Source of the DNA: Sipunculus nudus
Lineage: Eukaryota > Annelida > Sipuncula > Golfingiida > Sipunculidae
Assembly: GCA_026874595.1 (NCBI GenBank)
Contig: CM049315.1
Location: 9,153,664 to 9,217,663, forward strand
Direction of reading: 5' to 3'
Length of the DNA: 64,000 bases
Below are positions 12,181-26,159 of the stretch, in pieces. A program made the position numbers and the translations under genes. Below the pieces are notes generated by a model. The model made no database searches. It worked only from the letters and a program-made list of their open reading frames with translations, and had not been told where the DNA came from. Every line of letters starts with the position of its first letter. Position 1 is the stretch's first letter.

Positions 12181-13118
12181 TTAACACCTTAATGATACTC
12201 TTACTTATATTGATATTCAATCAAAATCCAGTTTTCTAAATCCTTATGTATAAAGCTTTAACATCCAATGAGCATTCTAATTTTTTAGTCTGATACTGTT
12301 GCTTTGACAAAGTACAGTGAATCTTTCAGTAGATAGCAGAGCACGACACAAAAGGAAAGTGAATCTATCAGCCTAAAGCAGAGCTCCACACAAAAGGAAA
12401 CAGAAAATGTGAAAACATAGTGTTAGGTTACATTAAATAATTCCACACTTTGAATACAAATCAATTACAAATGAACCAGAACAATGAATTATTTGCATGA
12501 CATTGTAGAAGATTGATTTTTACAGGTAAGTGTGAATTTGAACAAAAGCAGGACTGACAAAGCGATGGTATAACAATGAATCAAACCAGAACTCTCCATG
12601 CAATGACAACACTCATACAGTCTGAGGTGATCCAAAATATATGAGGCATTTGGTCTGACGAGACTTTTAAAAAGTAGGGAGAATATATTACTTTTTTCTC
12701 TGCCAAAGTGTAAAAGCATGAGGTGAGACAAACAATTCTGAATCATAATCAAGATGATGTTGTCTACAGTAGAGTGAGCACTGACTTCAACTCCTGTTCT
12801 ACACCTGTATGTAAGGTATGGGAGGTAGCTGACAGTTCAAAATATTTTGACTTTAACAAAATGTTGATGGGTCACCTTAGGCTCAAAGTTGAGTGTATAA
12901 TTTCCTGAGTAATTTAAATCATAGTTTTCAATCTGATCAAATATCTTATAATGTTGAATTTTTTTTATTTTTGAATTAAGTTATGAGTTGAGCCTCAGAA
13001 CAAGGATGGGATCTGATACCAATGAATGACCAAAATACTCAGCTATGTCAAAGAATATTGGCCTTTTTCACAATGGCGCAGAATCTTTTTGATTATAAAC
13101 ATATTATGGTGATCCATA
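12181..13118. other. Intergenic, no gene supported
   Basis: This is AT-rich DNA with a short internal direct repeat near 12305-12400 (CAGAGC-CACAAAAGGAAA). Open frames on both strands at 12489-12908 lack recognisable features. Confidence 0.4.
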
Positions 13119-13250
13119 TTACCTCTAAAATTTAATGGAATGTCTTTTGAATATTACCTCCAAAATTTAATGGAATGTCCCTTGGTTATTACCACCAAAA
13201 TTTAAAGGAATATCCCTTGGATATTACCTTCATAGTTTATGGAATGCCCC
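13119..13250. repeat. 35-bp tandem repeat, about 4 copies
   Basis: A unit beginning ATTACCTCCAAAATTTAATG repeats with about 35-bp spacing; the last copy is degenerate. Confidence 0.75.
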
Positions 13251-14599
13251 TTGGGTGTACACCTGTGTTTCCATGTGTGCCTATATGTGGTTTCCATGTA
13301 CACTTATTTACATATATTTGTGGACTGGTATAGCGCAACAGTGGATCAAGCAGGTCTTCCTCAAAAAGTAGCTCAAATGACATTTTTTACCTGGTTCCCC
13401 AGAACTTCACAGACCTTGTGCAAAGAAATCGCTCCTGTACAGTTTCACACATATATACACATAGTCTGATGGACACAAAGAAACTCCACACTTACAAATC
13501 ATATGAGCAATTATTCATGTATGTGCACATATATGAGCATATGGAAAAACAGCTTTCCTCTATCTCTCCAAAAATTTTCATCAAAATCTATTCAATTCTT
13601 TTTTGCATGTAAATTTACTACTAACAGGCATACGAGCAAGGGAGCATACAAAAGGGTAAACATGTAATAACATTCTCACTTGGTGGAGTCATACAAAAGT
13701 CAGGAACACAAGTGTTCACTTGGTTAAGATCAGAGGTGCTGATAATTTAGTGTTATGCTGGTAAGTACACAGGTCTGCATGCTACAAGTGAATGGATGTG
13801 GCATTCATGGATGTGATGAGGTTTAGGCTTTAAACTCCAATAACGCGCGGTTTGTCACGGGTCTAGAATTCAAAGGCGCCCGCCCGGGCGCTCTAAAGCC
13901 CATTTTACATACCCGTAATTGGGGCAAGTTTTGGGGGTGAAATGTCTATTGTCATCCATCATATTTGTACTTAAATGAAAGAGAAAAACGTCAAGTGTTG
14001 TTCTAACATGTGACCAAGATCCAAACTGGTGCGAACGCAGACTTGATGGAAAAATATAAAAATGATTGACTTTCACATATGTGGCCTTGTTACGTGGGCC
14101 CTGGTAACATGTCCGCTGCGAAAAATCCAATTTTACTTGCACATTCTGGTTTGTTGGTGGTTCCATTTCCAGCATTAAACCAAATCATTTACTTTTTTCT
14201 TACCTTTAATTAATAATTACCTTAGAGTGAAAAAACAATCCTTACATTTCCCTTTTTTTATCATATGGTTAATGGGTTACCTGAACAGGATGAAAGGGGT
14301 CATTTTGGTGATATACCAGTGAGTGGAAATACAGTTAGTACAGATTTACCTGTTTTTACCTCTATATACCTTAGTTACATACATATCAAACCAGGTATGT
14401 AGAAAATAAATAAAATTACATGATGGACATATACCTGACAGTAAAAGCTGAAAATTTCACAAAGATACCTTTAACGGTTACTGAGTTAATGTCTCTTATA
14501 TAGATTCATGTCAAAATGTGGAAAAAATGCAAAATAAATCTGAACAGTAGGAGTGTGACAATCCACAGGCTAATCTGAACAGTAAAGGGTTAATTAATG
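13251..14599. other. Intergenic; possible old element fragments
   Basis: 13340-13610 carries phrases typical of the window's repeats (CATCAAAATCTATTCA). 13840-14175 includes a GC-rich patch GGCGCCCGCCCGGGCGCTC and a 101-codon minus-strand open frame without recognisable domain or repeat periodicity. It may be a fragment of a mobile element, but I cannot support a gene. Confidence 0.35.
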
Positions 14600-15225
14600 T
14601 GGTGCTGGGTCAAATGTGGCATTAATGGATGTGGTTCTTGTTCAAACATGTGGTGTTAATGGGTGCAGTGCTGTTTCATATATGAGTAAATGCATGTGGT
14701 GTTGTTGATAAATAGAGTGTTAACAAATGGTGCTGTTTAATAAATGTGGTATTAATGGATATGATGCAGGTTTAAATGTGGCAATGCATCTGGTGTTGGT
14801 TCATTTATGTGGTGTTATTGAGTGTTGAGTGTTGATATACATGGTATTAATGGATATGATGCTTTTTCATATACATGTATGTGTCAATAGATGTAGTCTT
14901 TTATGTGTATTATAAGGTGTTAATGGATGTGGTGCTATTAAATCAAAATTATGTTGTGTTAATGTATGTGCTGCTGGTAAATATATGTGGGGTTAATGGA
15001 TATGGTGCTGGTTCATATATGTGGTGCTGGTAAATGGATGTGGTACTGGTTCATGTATATGGTGTTGGTTAATTTATATGCTGCTGGTAAATGGATGTGG
15101 TGCTGATTCATATATGTGGTGCTGGTTAATGGATGTGGTGCTGGTTAATTGATGTGGTGCTTGTTAATGGTTGTGGTGCTGGTTCATATATGTGGTGCTT
15201 GTTCATGAATGTGCGCCTTAATATT
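14600..15225. repeat. Degenerate minisatellite built on ATGTGGTGCTGGT
   Basis: Variants of TTAATGGATGTGGTGCTGGTTCATATATGTGG recur irregularly with spacing of roughly 18-40 bp. The best-preserved copies are at 15000-15210. The frame at 15133-15378 reads through it and is not a supported gene. Confidence 0.75.
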
Positions 15226-15869
15226 AAAGCTGGTTATTCCACCTTTGAACCATTAAAACAAATCTTGTCCATGGAGGTACGTGCTGGTTTACAAACACCT
15301 GATAAAACAGACCGATGTTCACCACACGCTCCATGCTTCAGACAGCCATCACTAAGAGGAGCCATAAATCCCTGCTAACACCCACAGCAGCCAAAAGACA
15401 GGGGCTGGCAGGTCTGCTGATTACACTCAGCATTTCTCATCATTTCCTCAACACTGCTGATAGCTTTACAGCAACTTCCTGATACTCTGTGGGTAGTCAG
15501 GAGGCTGAGGATGTGAGGGGTACAAAATCAATTTGAGCTTTGTCCTTAATACAGAGCTCATGATTCTATAGATAATTCATTTTGCAAAAGGGTGATCATC
15601 TGTATGCTTTATTCATATTCTCCATAAAGCAATGTCCACACAATGAAATTGCAAAACTGAAAAAAGTCAGTTTCCTTCATTTAAACTGGATCTGTTTAAA
15701 AAAAATTAATGGCTTGTCTGCTGGTATGTTGTTCTGGTTATCTGTAGAAATAATCTCAATAAATTATAGCAAGATTTACATGTATATGAAATCAGGTAAA
15801 GAGGTAAGTTTTGATTCAATGAAATGTGTTTGGAGATTTACTATATGTAGGTGGGGATGAATCATCCAA
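15226..15869. other. Intergenic, no gene supported
   Basis: This is unique-looking AT-rich DNA. The 92-codon plus-strand frame at 15582-15860 lacks domain-like features. Confidence 0.35.
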
Positions 15870-16920
15870 CAGCTGCATTTGAATGGAGATATCGTACAAC
15901 TGGATGTGGATGGCGTTACCCTTCATCTGGCTGTGGATGGACATATCCTACAGCTTGATGTTGATTGATATATCCTACAGCCAGATGTGGATGGAGATAT
16001 TTTTAATCTGGATGTGGATAGAGATTTCCTACAGCTAGATGTGGATGGCGATATCCTACCACTGGATGTGGAATAAGATATCCCGATCTGGATGTGGATA
16101 GAGATATCCTACAACTGGACATGGATGGAGATATCCTACAACTGGATGTTGATGGAGATAAACTACATCTGGATGGGGATAGAGATATACTACATCTGGA
16201 TGTGGATACAGATATCCTACAACTGGATATGGATGGAGATATCCAATATCTGAATATGGATGGAGGTATCCTACAACTGGATGTGGATGGATATATCCTA
16301 CAACTGGATGAGGATAGAGATATCCCACATCTGGATATGGATATAGATATCCTACAACTGGACATGGATGGAGATATCCCAAATCTGAATATGGATTGAG
16401 GTATCCTACAACTGGACATGGATGGAGATATCCCATATCTGAATATGGATTGAGGTATCCTACAACTGGATGTGGATGGAGATATCCTAAAACTGCATGT
16501 GGATGGAGATATCCCACAACTGGATGTGGAGGTATCCTACAACTGGATGTGGATGGATATATCCTACAACTGGATGTGGATAGAGATATCCAACATCTGG
16601 ATGTGGATATAGATATCCTACAACTGGATGTGGATAGAGATATCCTACATCTGGATGTGGACAGAGATATCCTACAACTAGATGTAGACTGAGATATCCT
16701 ACAACTGAATGTGGATGGATATATCCTACACCTGCATGAGGATAGAGATATACATCTGGATGTGGATAGAGATATCCTACAACTGGACATGGATGGAGAT
16801 ATCCCCTATCTGAATATGGATTGAGGTATCCTACAACTGGATGTGGATGGAGATATCCTACAACTGCATGTGGATGGAGATATCCTACAACTGCATGTTG
16901 ATGAAGAAATCCTACATTTG
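15870..16920. repeat. 27-bp minisatellite, about 38 copies
   Basis: The unit is GATATCCTACAACTGGATG plus TGGATGGA, and the array runs about 1.05 kb. Because the period is a multiple of three, several frames on both strands stay open and read as 9-residue repeats: DILQLDVDG on plus, VGYLHPHPV and ISMSSCRIS on minus. The abundance of open frames is therefore a by-product of period length and is not evidence for a protein. Variants (CATCTGG for CAACTGG) alternate in places, hinting at a higher-order unit. Confidence 0.92.
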
Positions 16921-18330
16921 GAGAGACAGTCGTGACTAGACATTTTGATCCTTTACAATCCAGAAACTTTGTAATCTGATGGTTCATTTCAAATGAATCA
17001 TGAATGGTTCCCATTGACAATTTCACAGCCATGGATTCTGCCTATGACATGATATTTAATGACAGAAACAAGGATTAAGACATACAAGTTGACTCAGCAA
17101 TCCAGCATGATTTTTCTTTATCTCAGGTGTCAGACCGTGTACTTGTAGCATGCTTGTTACATGTGAAGACGGGCTGTAGACTGCTGGTTCCTCAATCAAT
17201 ACAAATGTATGCTAATCAAAGTCAATAAATTTTCTTCATTTTGCTTCCGATACAGCTTGGCCCAGTGGCACCATGCATGGCTTATTGATTATGTGTGGAC
17301 AACAGAAAGTGCCAGGTCTGCCCATAATTGTGGTCACTTTGTTGCACCAATTAGGATGTTTGTTATTTGCATCACTCAACTGGATACACCCGCTGGGCTT
17401 ATCTAAACGTAATGATGTTTCTTTTGAAGCCTTGACTGCCACTGAATCAAGGCTTAAGCATCACAGAACAAGGAGGTTGAACAGTTGGGGGCATCAATGT
17501 GATATACAGAGTGTTACCAACAGTAAGAGAACACAACAAGCGTAAATAAAGACTTTTCATACTAATGACTGTTGTTTTTCCTAAAGTGTACACTAATTTT
17601 CTGTAAAATGCTTAAAACTGAGTTATCATTTGGAGAAGGTATCTAGAATTGAATTTTAAATGCCATGTACTGGTGCTGGTGCTATTTGAGTGTATGTTTT
17701 GAAACTTTTATATCTGGAGCTACGAGCAGGATGCTTCATATAAATTGATATTATGATGAAGGTAAAATAAATTAAATGGTGCACCATCCCAAATATTTTG
17801 TTTTGATTTACATACATACATAATATCACATGACTTTCATGAAGTGTGGTGACATCAGTTTCTGAGAATACTCCCCCCCCCCCCCCACCAACTGCATGTC
17901 TTTTTTTATTTGACACACTGACAATAAGTATGACAATAGGTGTCTGATTATCAAGTCATCACTGAATTATGTGTCTGCATATGAATACCCAACACTATAT
18001 CCAACATCTCAATGTGGTATATGATATTAATTTGTATATGCAATATTTGGATGTGAATAGGGACATCTTGATATGGATGTTGTTACAGATGTCTCTTTTA
18101 TTGTATGCAGTCTTACATGTACTAGCATTGGCCATTTCTATGGTGGCATAGCCCGGCCCATGCGTGGGGTCTGACGTCTAAACAGCGGTCATGCTAGTCT
18201 GAGGATTTCTTGCCTGGCCAGCCCACGTGTGAACCCTGATATGTAGAAACACAGCGTTCTTTGTTTGAGATGTTTCCTGTAGCGTGTGTATTTGTTGGGT
18301 TCTTTGGATTGTTCAGGAAATGGAAAGTTC
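16921..18330. other. Intergenic, with an outlying degenerate copy of the 27-bp repeat
   Basis: 17970-18100 contains diverged phrases of the neighbouring minisatellite (ATATCCAACATCTCAATGTGG, TGGATGTGAATAGGGACATC). 17230-17540 has three overlapping short open frames, none recognisable. A C run lies at 17873-17886. Confidence 0.4.
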
Positions 18331-18860
18331 TCGGCTTGAGGTAAAAAGTTATAAATAACGGGCTGTGTTTCAGAGCAGAAAGAGAGGAGAGATATATTCC
18401 AGCGGACACAGAAGAGTGTAAGTCAGTTTGTGGACCTTTTCCCATAACTGCTGCAGTTATAGCTTTTCTTCAAATTTTTAATGGATTTTAATTAGTCTTC
18501 AGTTTGCCTTGGGGATCACTATCAGAACTTCACTTCTGGATTACAACAAATTGATTTTGTGATTGAACTGGACTGTTATTCTCTGAGAAGATTTATGTGA
18601 ACTGTTCATCTGGATAATATGCTTTAAAGGACTTTTTGTTCCTGTGACAGTGGTGGGATCCAGGTACTGTACACTTTATTTATATACTTGTATTGATTTA
18701 CTGTTGTACAGTTGTTATACTGTGTAATTGTATTAATTTAGTGTATTGTAATGTTAGGGTTGTTTTAAGAAAAGATTATAATAATTTGTTAACAAAAAAC
18801 CACTGACTTTTTTATTCATTCCCCTAGACATTTCACTCTGCCTAGTGTTACAGAATCTGA
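18331..18860 (+). other. Promoter-like or solo-LTR-like segment
   Basis: A TATA-like string TTATAAATAA near 18350 is followed about 65 bp later by a good splice-donor context GAGTGTAAGTCAG, then by GTGACAGTGGTGGGATCCAGG and AT-rich DNA ending near TAGTGTTACA (18844-18853). This could be a solo LTR or the first exon of an unidentified transcript. Neither paired LTRs nor target duplications were found. Confidence 0.25.
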
Positions 18861-19846
18861 TTTTTTTTTTTAATCTCCATAACAAAATTTGTGCTTGTCA
18901 TGACTATGTGATCTGCTGATATAAGGTTCCGTAACAATGTAGATACTGGAACATTTTGGATTTTTTATTAAAAAAATATTTTCTGTAATAGTAAATTAAG
19001 TATTCCCATGTCTGTCAGCAATAAGGTGTTACCAGTTGTGACCATAACTGGGTCAGGACTTAGGAACTATCAACCATTTGAGATGATCTGAAGATATATT
19101 TTTTATATTTTTAATTTTTTTCACTAACAAGGGCATACAAAATCTGAGCAATGTCTGGTACAATGTTTAATTAAAAAGAAGATATTTACCATTCAATTAT
19201 TGTGTTATTGTCTCTAAATACAAGACTACAAGCTTTTGCCTCGGGAAGAATCCAATAAATTCCTTTATAATGGCTGGTACGTAATCAGCACTGTCTCTGA
19301 GCTTTACAAACACTTTTTCTCTCATACATATCTTTGTGACATAAAACAATTATTTCAGTAAAACTGATTAGATTGGTTTATACACAGGTTGATGTATTCT
19401 AGGCCTGTCATGTAGGGGCTCTCTCTGGTAGCTGAGTACCAGATGTAACCATTACATACTACAGGCCTCTAACTGAAGGCAGCAGTAGACAGCAGGGTGC
19501 CGGGGGCCAGTTAGAAGTGTTTTACTGAGTTGGTGCACCAACCCCTCTGATAAATCAAAGTACAGCAACCACAGGTTAAATGTAATCTTTCTCAACTGTT
19601 TTAAACCCTGTCTGATTTTTATTGTTTAATAAGTTGTGTGTGTGTTTGTTAAAAATATCACACAATTTAAATAACCATGTAACATAAAATTGTGAGGAGG
19701 TTTGTGACATTTATTGGGCTGTTAAATTATGATACAGATCTGCTTAAAGGAGCACATCAAATTAGAGGTATGGGCTCAGAAAAGTGTTCTTATGTGTTCA
19801 ACTTTAAAAGGCTGGGAATAGCTTGTAGAAACAAGAGCATGGCAAA
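18861..19846. other. Intergenic, no gene supported
   Basis: AT-rich sequence without recognised genes or clear repeats. Confidence 0.35.
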
Positions 19847-20420
19847 CATCCATAATACGCCCGTCGTGTATCTGGTGACCTCTGACCTCATTGAATATGC
19901 AGTAATTTAGATGAGAATGTAATTCAGGTGAGAAACTATTGGTAAATATGTATAATGAGTTTCATGAAAATCCATAGGATTTTTGGTAAGTCACCAAGGT
20001 ACCTCCGAAGTGCTGTATCCTCTGACCTCATTAAATATGCATGAATTTTGATGAGAATGTAAATTAGGTGAGAAAGTCTATTGATAAGTATGTATTATGA
20101 ATTTCATGAATATCCATAGGATTTCAGGTAAGTCACCAAAGGTACCTCCAAAGTGCCGTGACCTCTGACCTCATTAAATATGCGTGAATTTTGATGAGAA
20201 TGTTAATTAGGTGAGACAGTCTATTGGTAAGTATGTATAATGAGTTTCATGAAAATCCAAAGGATAATGGAAGGCAACAAAGTGCCTCCAAAGTGCGGTG
20301 ACCTCTGACCCTCTGAGTGCATGGATTTTGCTGGAACCAAACTTTCTGATAAGTTTTATCAAAATCCTTCATATTCTTTGTAAGTTACTATGGTGACACC
20401 ACAAAGTAGCCAAGTGTGGA
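19847..20420 (+). mobile_element. Truncated repeat element, family G, with about 130-bp tandem units
   Basis: It begins ACAAGAGCATGGC and holds four units of about 130-140 bp with GAGTTTCATGAAAATCCATAGG, AAGTCACCAAGGTACCTCC and GTGACCTCTGACCTCATT. Each well-preserved unit contains the spaced direct repeat TGACCTCTGACCT or a one-base variant (19877, 20159, 20299). No 3' hairpin was found, so it is probably 3'-truncated. The 72-codon frame at 19692-19910 is not supported. Confidence 0.6.
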
Positions 20421-23400
20421 AGAGCTGAGAAAATTGCCCAAAATGCTTAACTGTCAAACAGTTATGTTATGTGTGTGACTGCAGTATATTTAAGTAATAT
20501 TTGAATATATATCAACTGAATCTCTGAAACAAGGTTTTTTGGTACATTCAACAAAAGTTATACATCAAAGAAATATATTTATATTTCAGAGCATTAGGAA
20601 AGAGGAAGAGAAACTAGCATATATATTGGTTGTAGAGGTTTGCCAAAAACTACAAGAAACATCAATAAATCTGAGTTAGATAACCTGTATATGAAACTGA
20701 AAAGCTTTTGTTTTTAGCCTTTCAACAGGAAATTACCAGACCACATATTAGTGTTCATAAATCACACCAATATTATCTAGTCACATGTATAACAAGTTAA
20801 TGGCAATAGATCTTCACCATGTAGCAAAACCAGAGATCACTGCCAAGACTTCTTGAAAGTGCCAGTTCCTGATTGTGTCTGGAAAAAAAAAAGCAACTCT
20901 GGAGAAAACACTACATTTGTGAAAATGTTCACACTGGCAGTATTTACACTGTAAAGTATATATGAAGCATCTATCATCTTCCCCTGAATATAATCTGCAT
21001 TTGTTCATCATAAAATCTAAACTTAGCACAGTTGTCAAGTGTTCTCTGAGCATCCTGCCACTTGCACTTTAACTTTTATCTTGCATAAAACAATTCAGTT
21101 CTGGTCTGATTGAGAACATTTTATTTAACACTTTACAACTAAAGGAGAATAGAATATATGCTATGATTACAATTGTAACAATATGATAGCAGCACTACAT
21201 CTAATAAAACTTTGTATTTTCCAGTGACTATTGGAAATACAATATACTTCTTCCATGATTTAGGCCAGAAACGGGATGCAAGTTATAAACAGGGTTATTG
21301 GATTTTCCACCTGAATTGTGGCTCTAAATTGGGGTGCACTTTATCTACGGTAGCAGATTACCCTTGGTGAAAGAGGGTTTTATGAGAATACAGACTGTCC
21401 AAAGAGTGTGTTCATGTTTTCATTAATATTTCTTCAAACATCTATTCTTTCACAAAGGCTTATAGAGGTTGATTTTTTTTTAAATTTAAAAATGTTCTTT
21501 TCTATCAAAGAAAAAAAAATATCTGAAATATGGCTTAGACAAACTGCACTTGGTCTCAGATATGGTTGATTTTCCAAATCTACCCTTTGGTCTGAGAAAT
21601 AGTAAAAGAAGACAGCTTTGCATATAATTAACATTTCTTTTTTACTTTTGATCTTATTTTAAACATCATGGCGGAGCAGCGGCTTCCCTTGCACTAGCTG
21701 GGCCACTGAAAACTTCAAGTGTTTATCTGAATCTGATAAACTTTTAATAAATAAGGTCGTTAAGAATTCTATCATCTGAAAAGTACATTTTTAATTAACT
21801 AGAGAAAACATAAAACACAGAGAATGCTATCTGGTAATTTACTGGATTATAGATTTTTTTTTCTGAGTGAATATGGGAGCAATTTAAATCATGCATAAAA
21901 CACCACACAGCATAAAGGACTTCTTTATTCAATTAAGTGCAACAAAGGCAAGTTGTCATTAAATATTATATCAGTTCAAAGCACACATGACCTTCATGCA
22001 ATTACAACAAATCTTGAACTTTTAAAACATAAAATATTACAATAAACACTTTCTGGCAGCTGATTAACACAAGAGTAAGTTCCGGTGTTCCGAGTCTCTT
22101 GGTACAGTAATGGCACAATTACATGAGCACAGCAACACAAGAGCAGGCAGTGCTTGTTTAACCATACATCAAGGCAGCATTCCCAGAAGTGGGCCTTCAC
22201 TGATTTAGGGAAACGTTTGACCTTGTTGCTTGTTTGGGAAATTAGTGATTAAGTCGCCCTGTCACTTGGGGCTGTCCAGGCTGGCCAGCACTTCAAACAG
22301 CAGCATACCAGCATGGGGAATAATCGGAGAGCTTTCTGATAATCTCCTGGTCGAGGCTGAGGAGACTGGTACTCCACTCTTCCAGGTTGCTGGTTACTGC
22401 CTTCTTACCTAACCAGTGCTGTTAGATGATGAATCTGAGAGGATAGGAACACTCATGTACTGTAAATGATGGCCGTAGTTGTTCATAAAAGTATGAATGG
22501 AGACCACACCTTTGGGTAATTAACATATGTCTTTGTCACAGCTCAGACATGAGATCCACATAAAGACATTAAAGCTCTTGATAAGTACATGGTCGTGGAG
22601 GAAATTAAAAGGATTTTTCATGGATTATTATTTAATGGCAAAGGAATTAAGATACTCATTTAAGCACTGGTAAAGGTTCTGTGAGATGACAATGGATTTT
22701 TCTTTGGCAAGTACCAGGTGAGTGCCATAAAAACTCTGCTTCAGCTGTATGTAATGCTAAACTGTTCTCCTTTTGTCAAACAGAAAGTCATCAAATAAGA
22801 GCTTTTCTTCCACCTGTTTTTAAGAAAGTGCAGGCTGTGTTTTTTTTTTACCATTTCATTATAGGTTTCTGATGAGATTTTGATATGATCAGCAGACAAA
22901 AATTCTCTTGGAAGAAATTTCAGAGCAGCTGGAGCTCAAAATTGGTAAATTGGCACAGAAAATAAGCAAATGTTGATAAAAGGGCAAAAATTGAGGTGTG
23001 CAGTGCCTGAGGAACCAATCTTTATTTGCCTAATCTATTTTTTTATCATACTTAAGCTAAAGAAAATCCTGAAATAGCATATCATAAAAACTTGCAGGTG
23101 CATCAGATAACTGAGAAACAAATTTGACATTTCTTTTAATTATAGCTCCTGGATTTCAATATATATCTTTAATCAAGATATAATCATATATGTATAATAC
23201 CATGAAATATTCCACTTGGAAGGATTTTGTTGAATTCAGACAGGTCAAATTTAAATTTGATTTCATTATTATTATTATATCAATGCATGAAAATGTTATT
23301 AAACTACATTTGTTTAATTTTTTAACACTTTTTTGTTATGACAGATTTTGAAAAGTAAATGCTCCACATTTAAATAAATTTGAAACAAAATGACTTGATA

Positions 23401-23859
23401 TTTCTTGAAGATTTATTTCATTGTTGGCAGACCAAGCATGTACATATATCATTATTTAAATGCATCTATTATCATTACATAAATAATGGCTTATATTTTG
23501 CACATATGACTATTTTTTATTGTATTTTTTTATATTCATAAAAATTAAGTAATTCTCATTGATTATGTTTGGTGACTTCTTCAAGAAATGTTTAACAAAA
23601 GGATCTTTTAACCCAATTGAATGACCTTATTCAGTCCTGATGCAATTATGATAAAACAACTATCTGAAAAATAACAGAGATAAAAACTAAAGCATTAATC
23701 CCGAATACATTTTTATTAAGATTTTAAGATTCAAAATGTCTTGAAAAGCAAACTTACCAAACCTTCATTTCCAAGATTCAAGTTTGTGAAAATCTATGTA
23801 ATAACTGCAGGGAAGTTAATTTAATAGAAATGATCTTAGACACTGATTGTAACATTTAA
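20421..23859. other. Long AT-rich intergenic stretch, no gene supported
   Basis: Both strands were scanned for GPCR, neurobeachin and transposase motifs and none was seen. 22200-22440 is relatively GC-rich but not clearly coding. 23160-23560 is very AT-rich. Confidence 0.35.
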
Positions 23860-25020
23860 CTAGAATACGGGTAGTTAACAAGCGCCTACGTGTATCCGCC
23901 TAAATCAGAGTGGAACAGGTGAAGTGAGGCATGGATTGAGTGGCAAGGGGAAATAGAGTGAAGTGTTGCATATTAGCATGGATGTCTGCAGCCAAATTGT
24001 GTATGTAGGTTGCGCCACCTACCACAAAATCCAGAAAGCCGTCCAAGTTGTATACATATGCAAAATTAAAGGCAGATAAGTCAAACCACTACATGTTTAT
24101 GAGTGATTTTAGCCTGTGGCAAACAAACAGATGGACGCTGTGCAAAAATGGTTGCAGGTGGCGCCACCAGTTTTGCATATGATAAAGAGCTATGTGAGAA
24201 CTATACACATAAAAAACTTTGGCCCAATCGGTCAAATGGTTCCCGAGATATTAGCTTGGATGTCTGCTGCATAAACTAGAATGTAGGTGGCGCCATCTGT
24301 CATAAAATCAAGAGAGCTGTCGGGGATGTATAAACCTTCAAAATTTTAGGCAGATATGTCAAACCACTGCCTAGATATGAGTGAATTATTCCAAGGCAGA
24401 CAAACAGACGGTAGCTGTGCAAAAATGGCTGCAGATGGCGTATGATAAAGAGCTATGTGAGATCTATACATATGCAAAATTTTGGCCCAATCGGTCAAAC
24501 GGTTCCCGAGATATGAGCTTGGATGTCTGCAGCGTAAATGTTAATGTAGGTGGTGCCACCTGTCATAAAATCAGAAAAGCTATCCAGGATGTATACGCAT
24601 GCCGAATTTCAGGTGAATTAGTCAAACCACTGCAGAGATATGAGTGATTTTAACCCAAGACAGACAAACAGATGGACACTGTGCAAACATGGTTGCAGGT
24701 GGCGCCACCATTTTTTGTGTATGTTATAAAGCTCTCCAATGGCTACATTTGTGCAAAAAAAATTTCCTGATCGGTCAAACAGTTCCCGAGATATATGTGG
24801 GTTTATGTGTGGAAACAGACACACAAACGGACACAGAGCACAGAGGAAAGGTCAGAGGTCAAAACAAAATCGGGGCGCAGCAGTTCATATGTGACCCAAA
24901 CATAATCCCCTGTTTCGTAAAATTCCGCCCAGGGGTTACGGAGGAGTTCTCCGGACACCTACGCGGCGGCGGCGGGGGGCTGAAAACATAGTATTAGCAC
25001 TCTGTTTTGGCAGATACAAT
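23860..25020 (+). mobile_element. Rolling-circle-like element, family F
   Basis: It starts AACTAGA, followed by an imperfect hairpin (ATACGGGTAG / CCTACGTGTAT) overlapping the motif GTATCCGCC. Internal units of about 264-280 bp begin near 24150, 24430 and 24692; perfect GGTGGCGCCACC palindromes lie at 24157-24168 and 24698-24709, and GGTTCCCGAGATAT recurs. The 3' end has a CGG-rich tract (24961-24980) and a weak hairpin with right arm GGCAGATAC. The open frames at 24381-24991 follow the repeats. Confidence 0.62.
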
Positions 25021-26159
25021 AATTACTGCAAGATTTCAAAATAAGCTATTTTTTATTTATCTTACCATGCAACAGTAATCAAATGTAATATCAACATTTT
25101 CAAACAAATATCATTATTCATTGATGAGACAAATTTTTTCTAAATAACATATAACAGTATATTCTTAAACAAACAGGAGAATTAAATCTGTCAAACTTTG
25201 CAGCAAGACATCACATATGAACAGTGTCTTCTGATCTCATTATACCCCAAAACAATAGTTCCCCCACCATATATCACATCCACCAACTTCACACCACTGC
25301 TGACACATACAATATTAATCTAATTAACACTTCAACCATTACCATCTGCAAATAACTCATTATATGCTATTCCAACTCTGGATATTTCTGTAAATTAAAA
25401 CCTGTCAGTACTGCATGGGAACCAGCCCTACCTAAGCCCTTTGGCTTGTGCCCAAATCCTTTTGATCCACCACCTGTATACTTGTATTCTTATCACTGTA
25501 TGTTTATTGCATACTTTTATATCAATAAAATCTTTAAAACTTAATTTATGTTTGTCTTTGGGAATAAACTTGTAATGTGTAGCCATCTATTTGTGGTAAA
25601 AATTTTAACAGACTTATAAATGTATCCTGCATTTCTGCAGAATACATTTAAAAGTTTTATTTAAATTTTGAGATTTCAAAGGCTAGAATTCTACAAACAC
25701 CAAAACATACTCCGATATAAAAAGAGCACAGACTCAGATATGTAAATTACAAATTCCCTTAAATAAAGATAGTAAAATGCTGCAGCAAAAAGGGCAGACC
25801 AAGACAATTTAATGTACCATATGCATTAAAAACCTGAAGTATCTGAATGCTACAGGAATTTATCATCTGATGTCTGGATGATATTTCTAATCCTATTGTC
25901 ACATTTCACTATGCCATGATTAATGCTACAATGTATTAACAATGCTATAACAAATTGCTACATTTATTATCAGACTATTAATTACTAGACAGAATAAATG
26001 GAAAATGCTTGCTCTCTAACACATGGCACATAAATGTCATTATCAAAATTTTGGGTGACATGTTTAGTGTTTGATCTCTGGATTGACAAATTTTACAATG
26101 CCTGGGCAACAAGCATGAAACAATAGATACATTGTCAAAAACCTCTTCCCAACATTTCT
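25021..26159. other. Intergenic, no gene supported
   Basis: AT-rich sequence; AATAAA hexamers occur, but no associated coding region was recognised. Confidence 0.35.

Noticed and set aside
13870-14175. 101-codon minus-strand frame
   Set aside because: No recognisable domain, no splice signals or start context that set it apart, and it borders a GC-rich patch likely from an old element.
16003-17032. Several long overlapping frames encoding 9-residue repeats
   Set aside because: The 27-bp period keeps several frames open on both strands; there is no start context, domain or neighbouring exon to support a gene.
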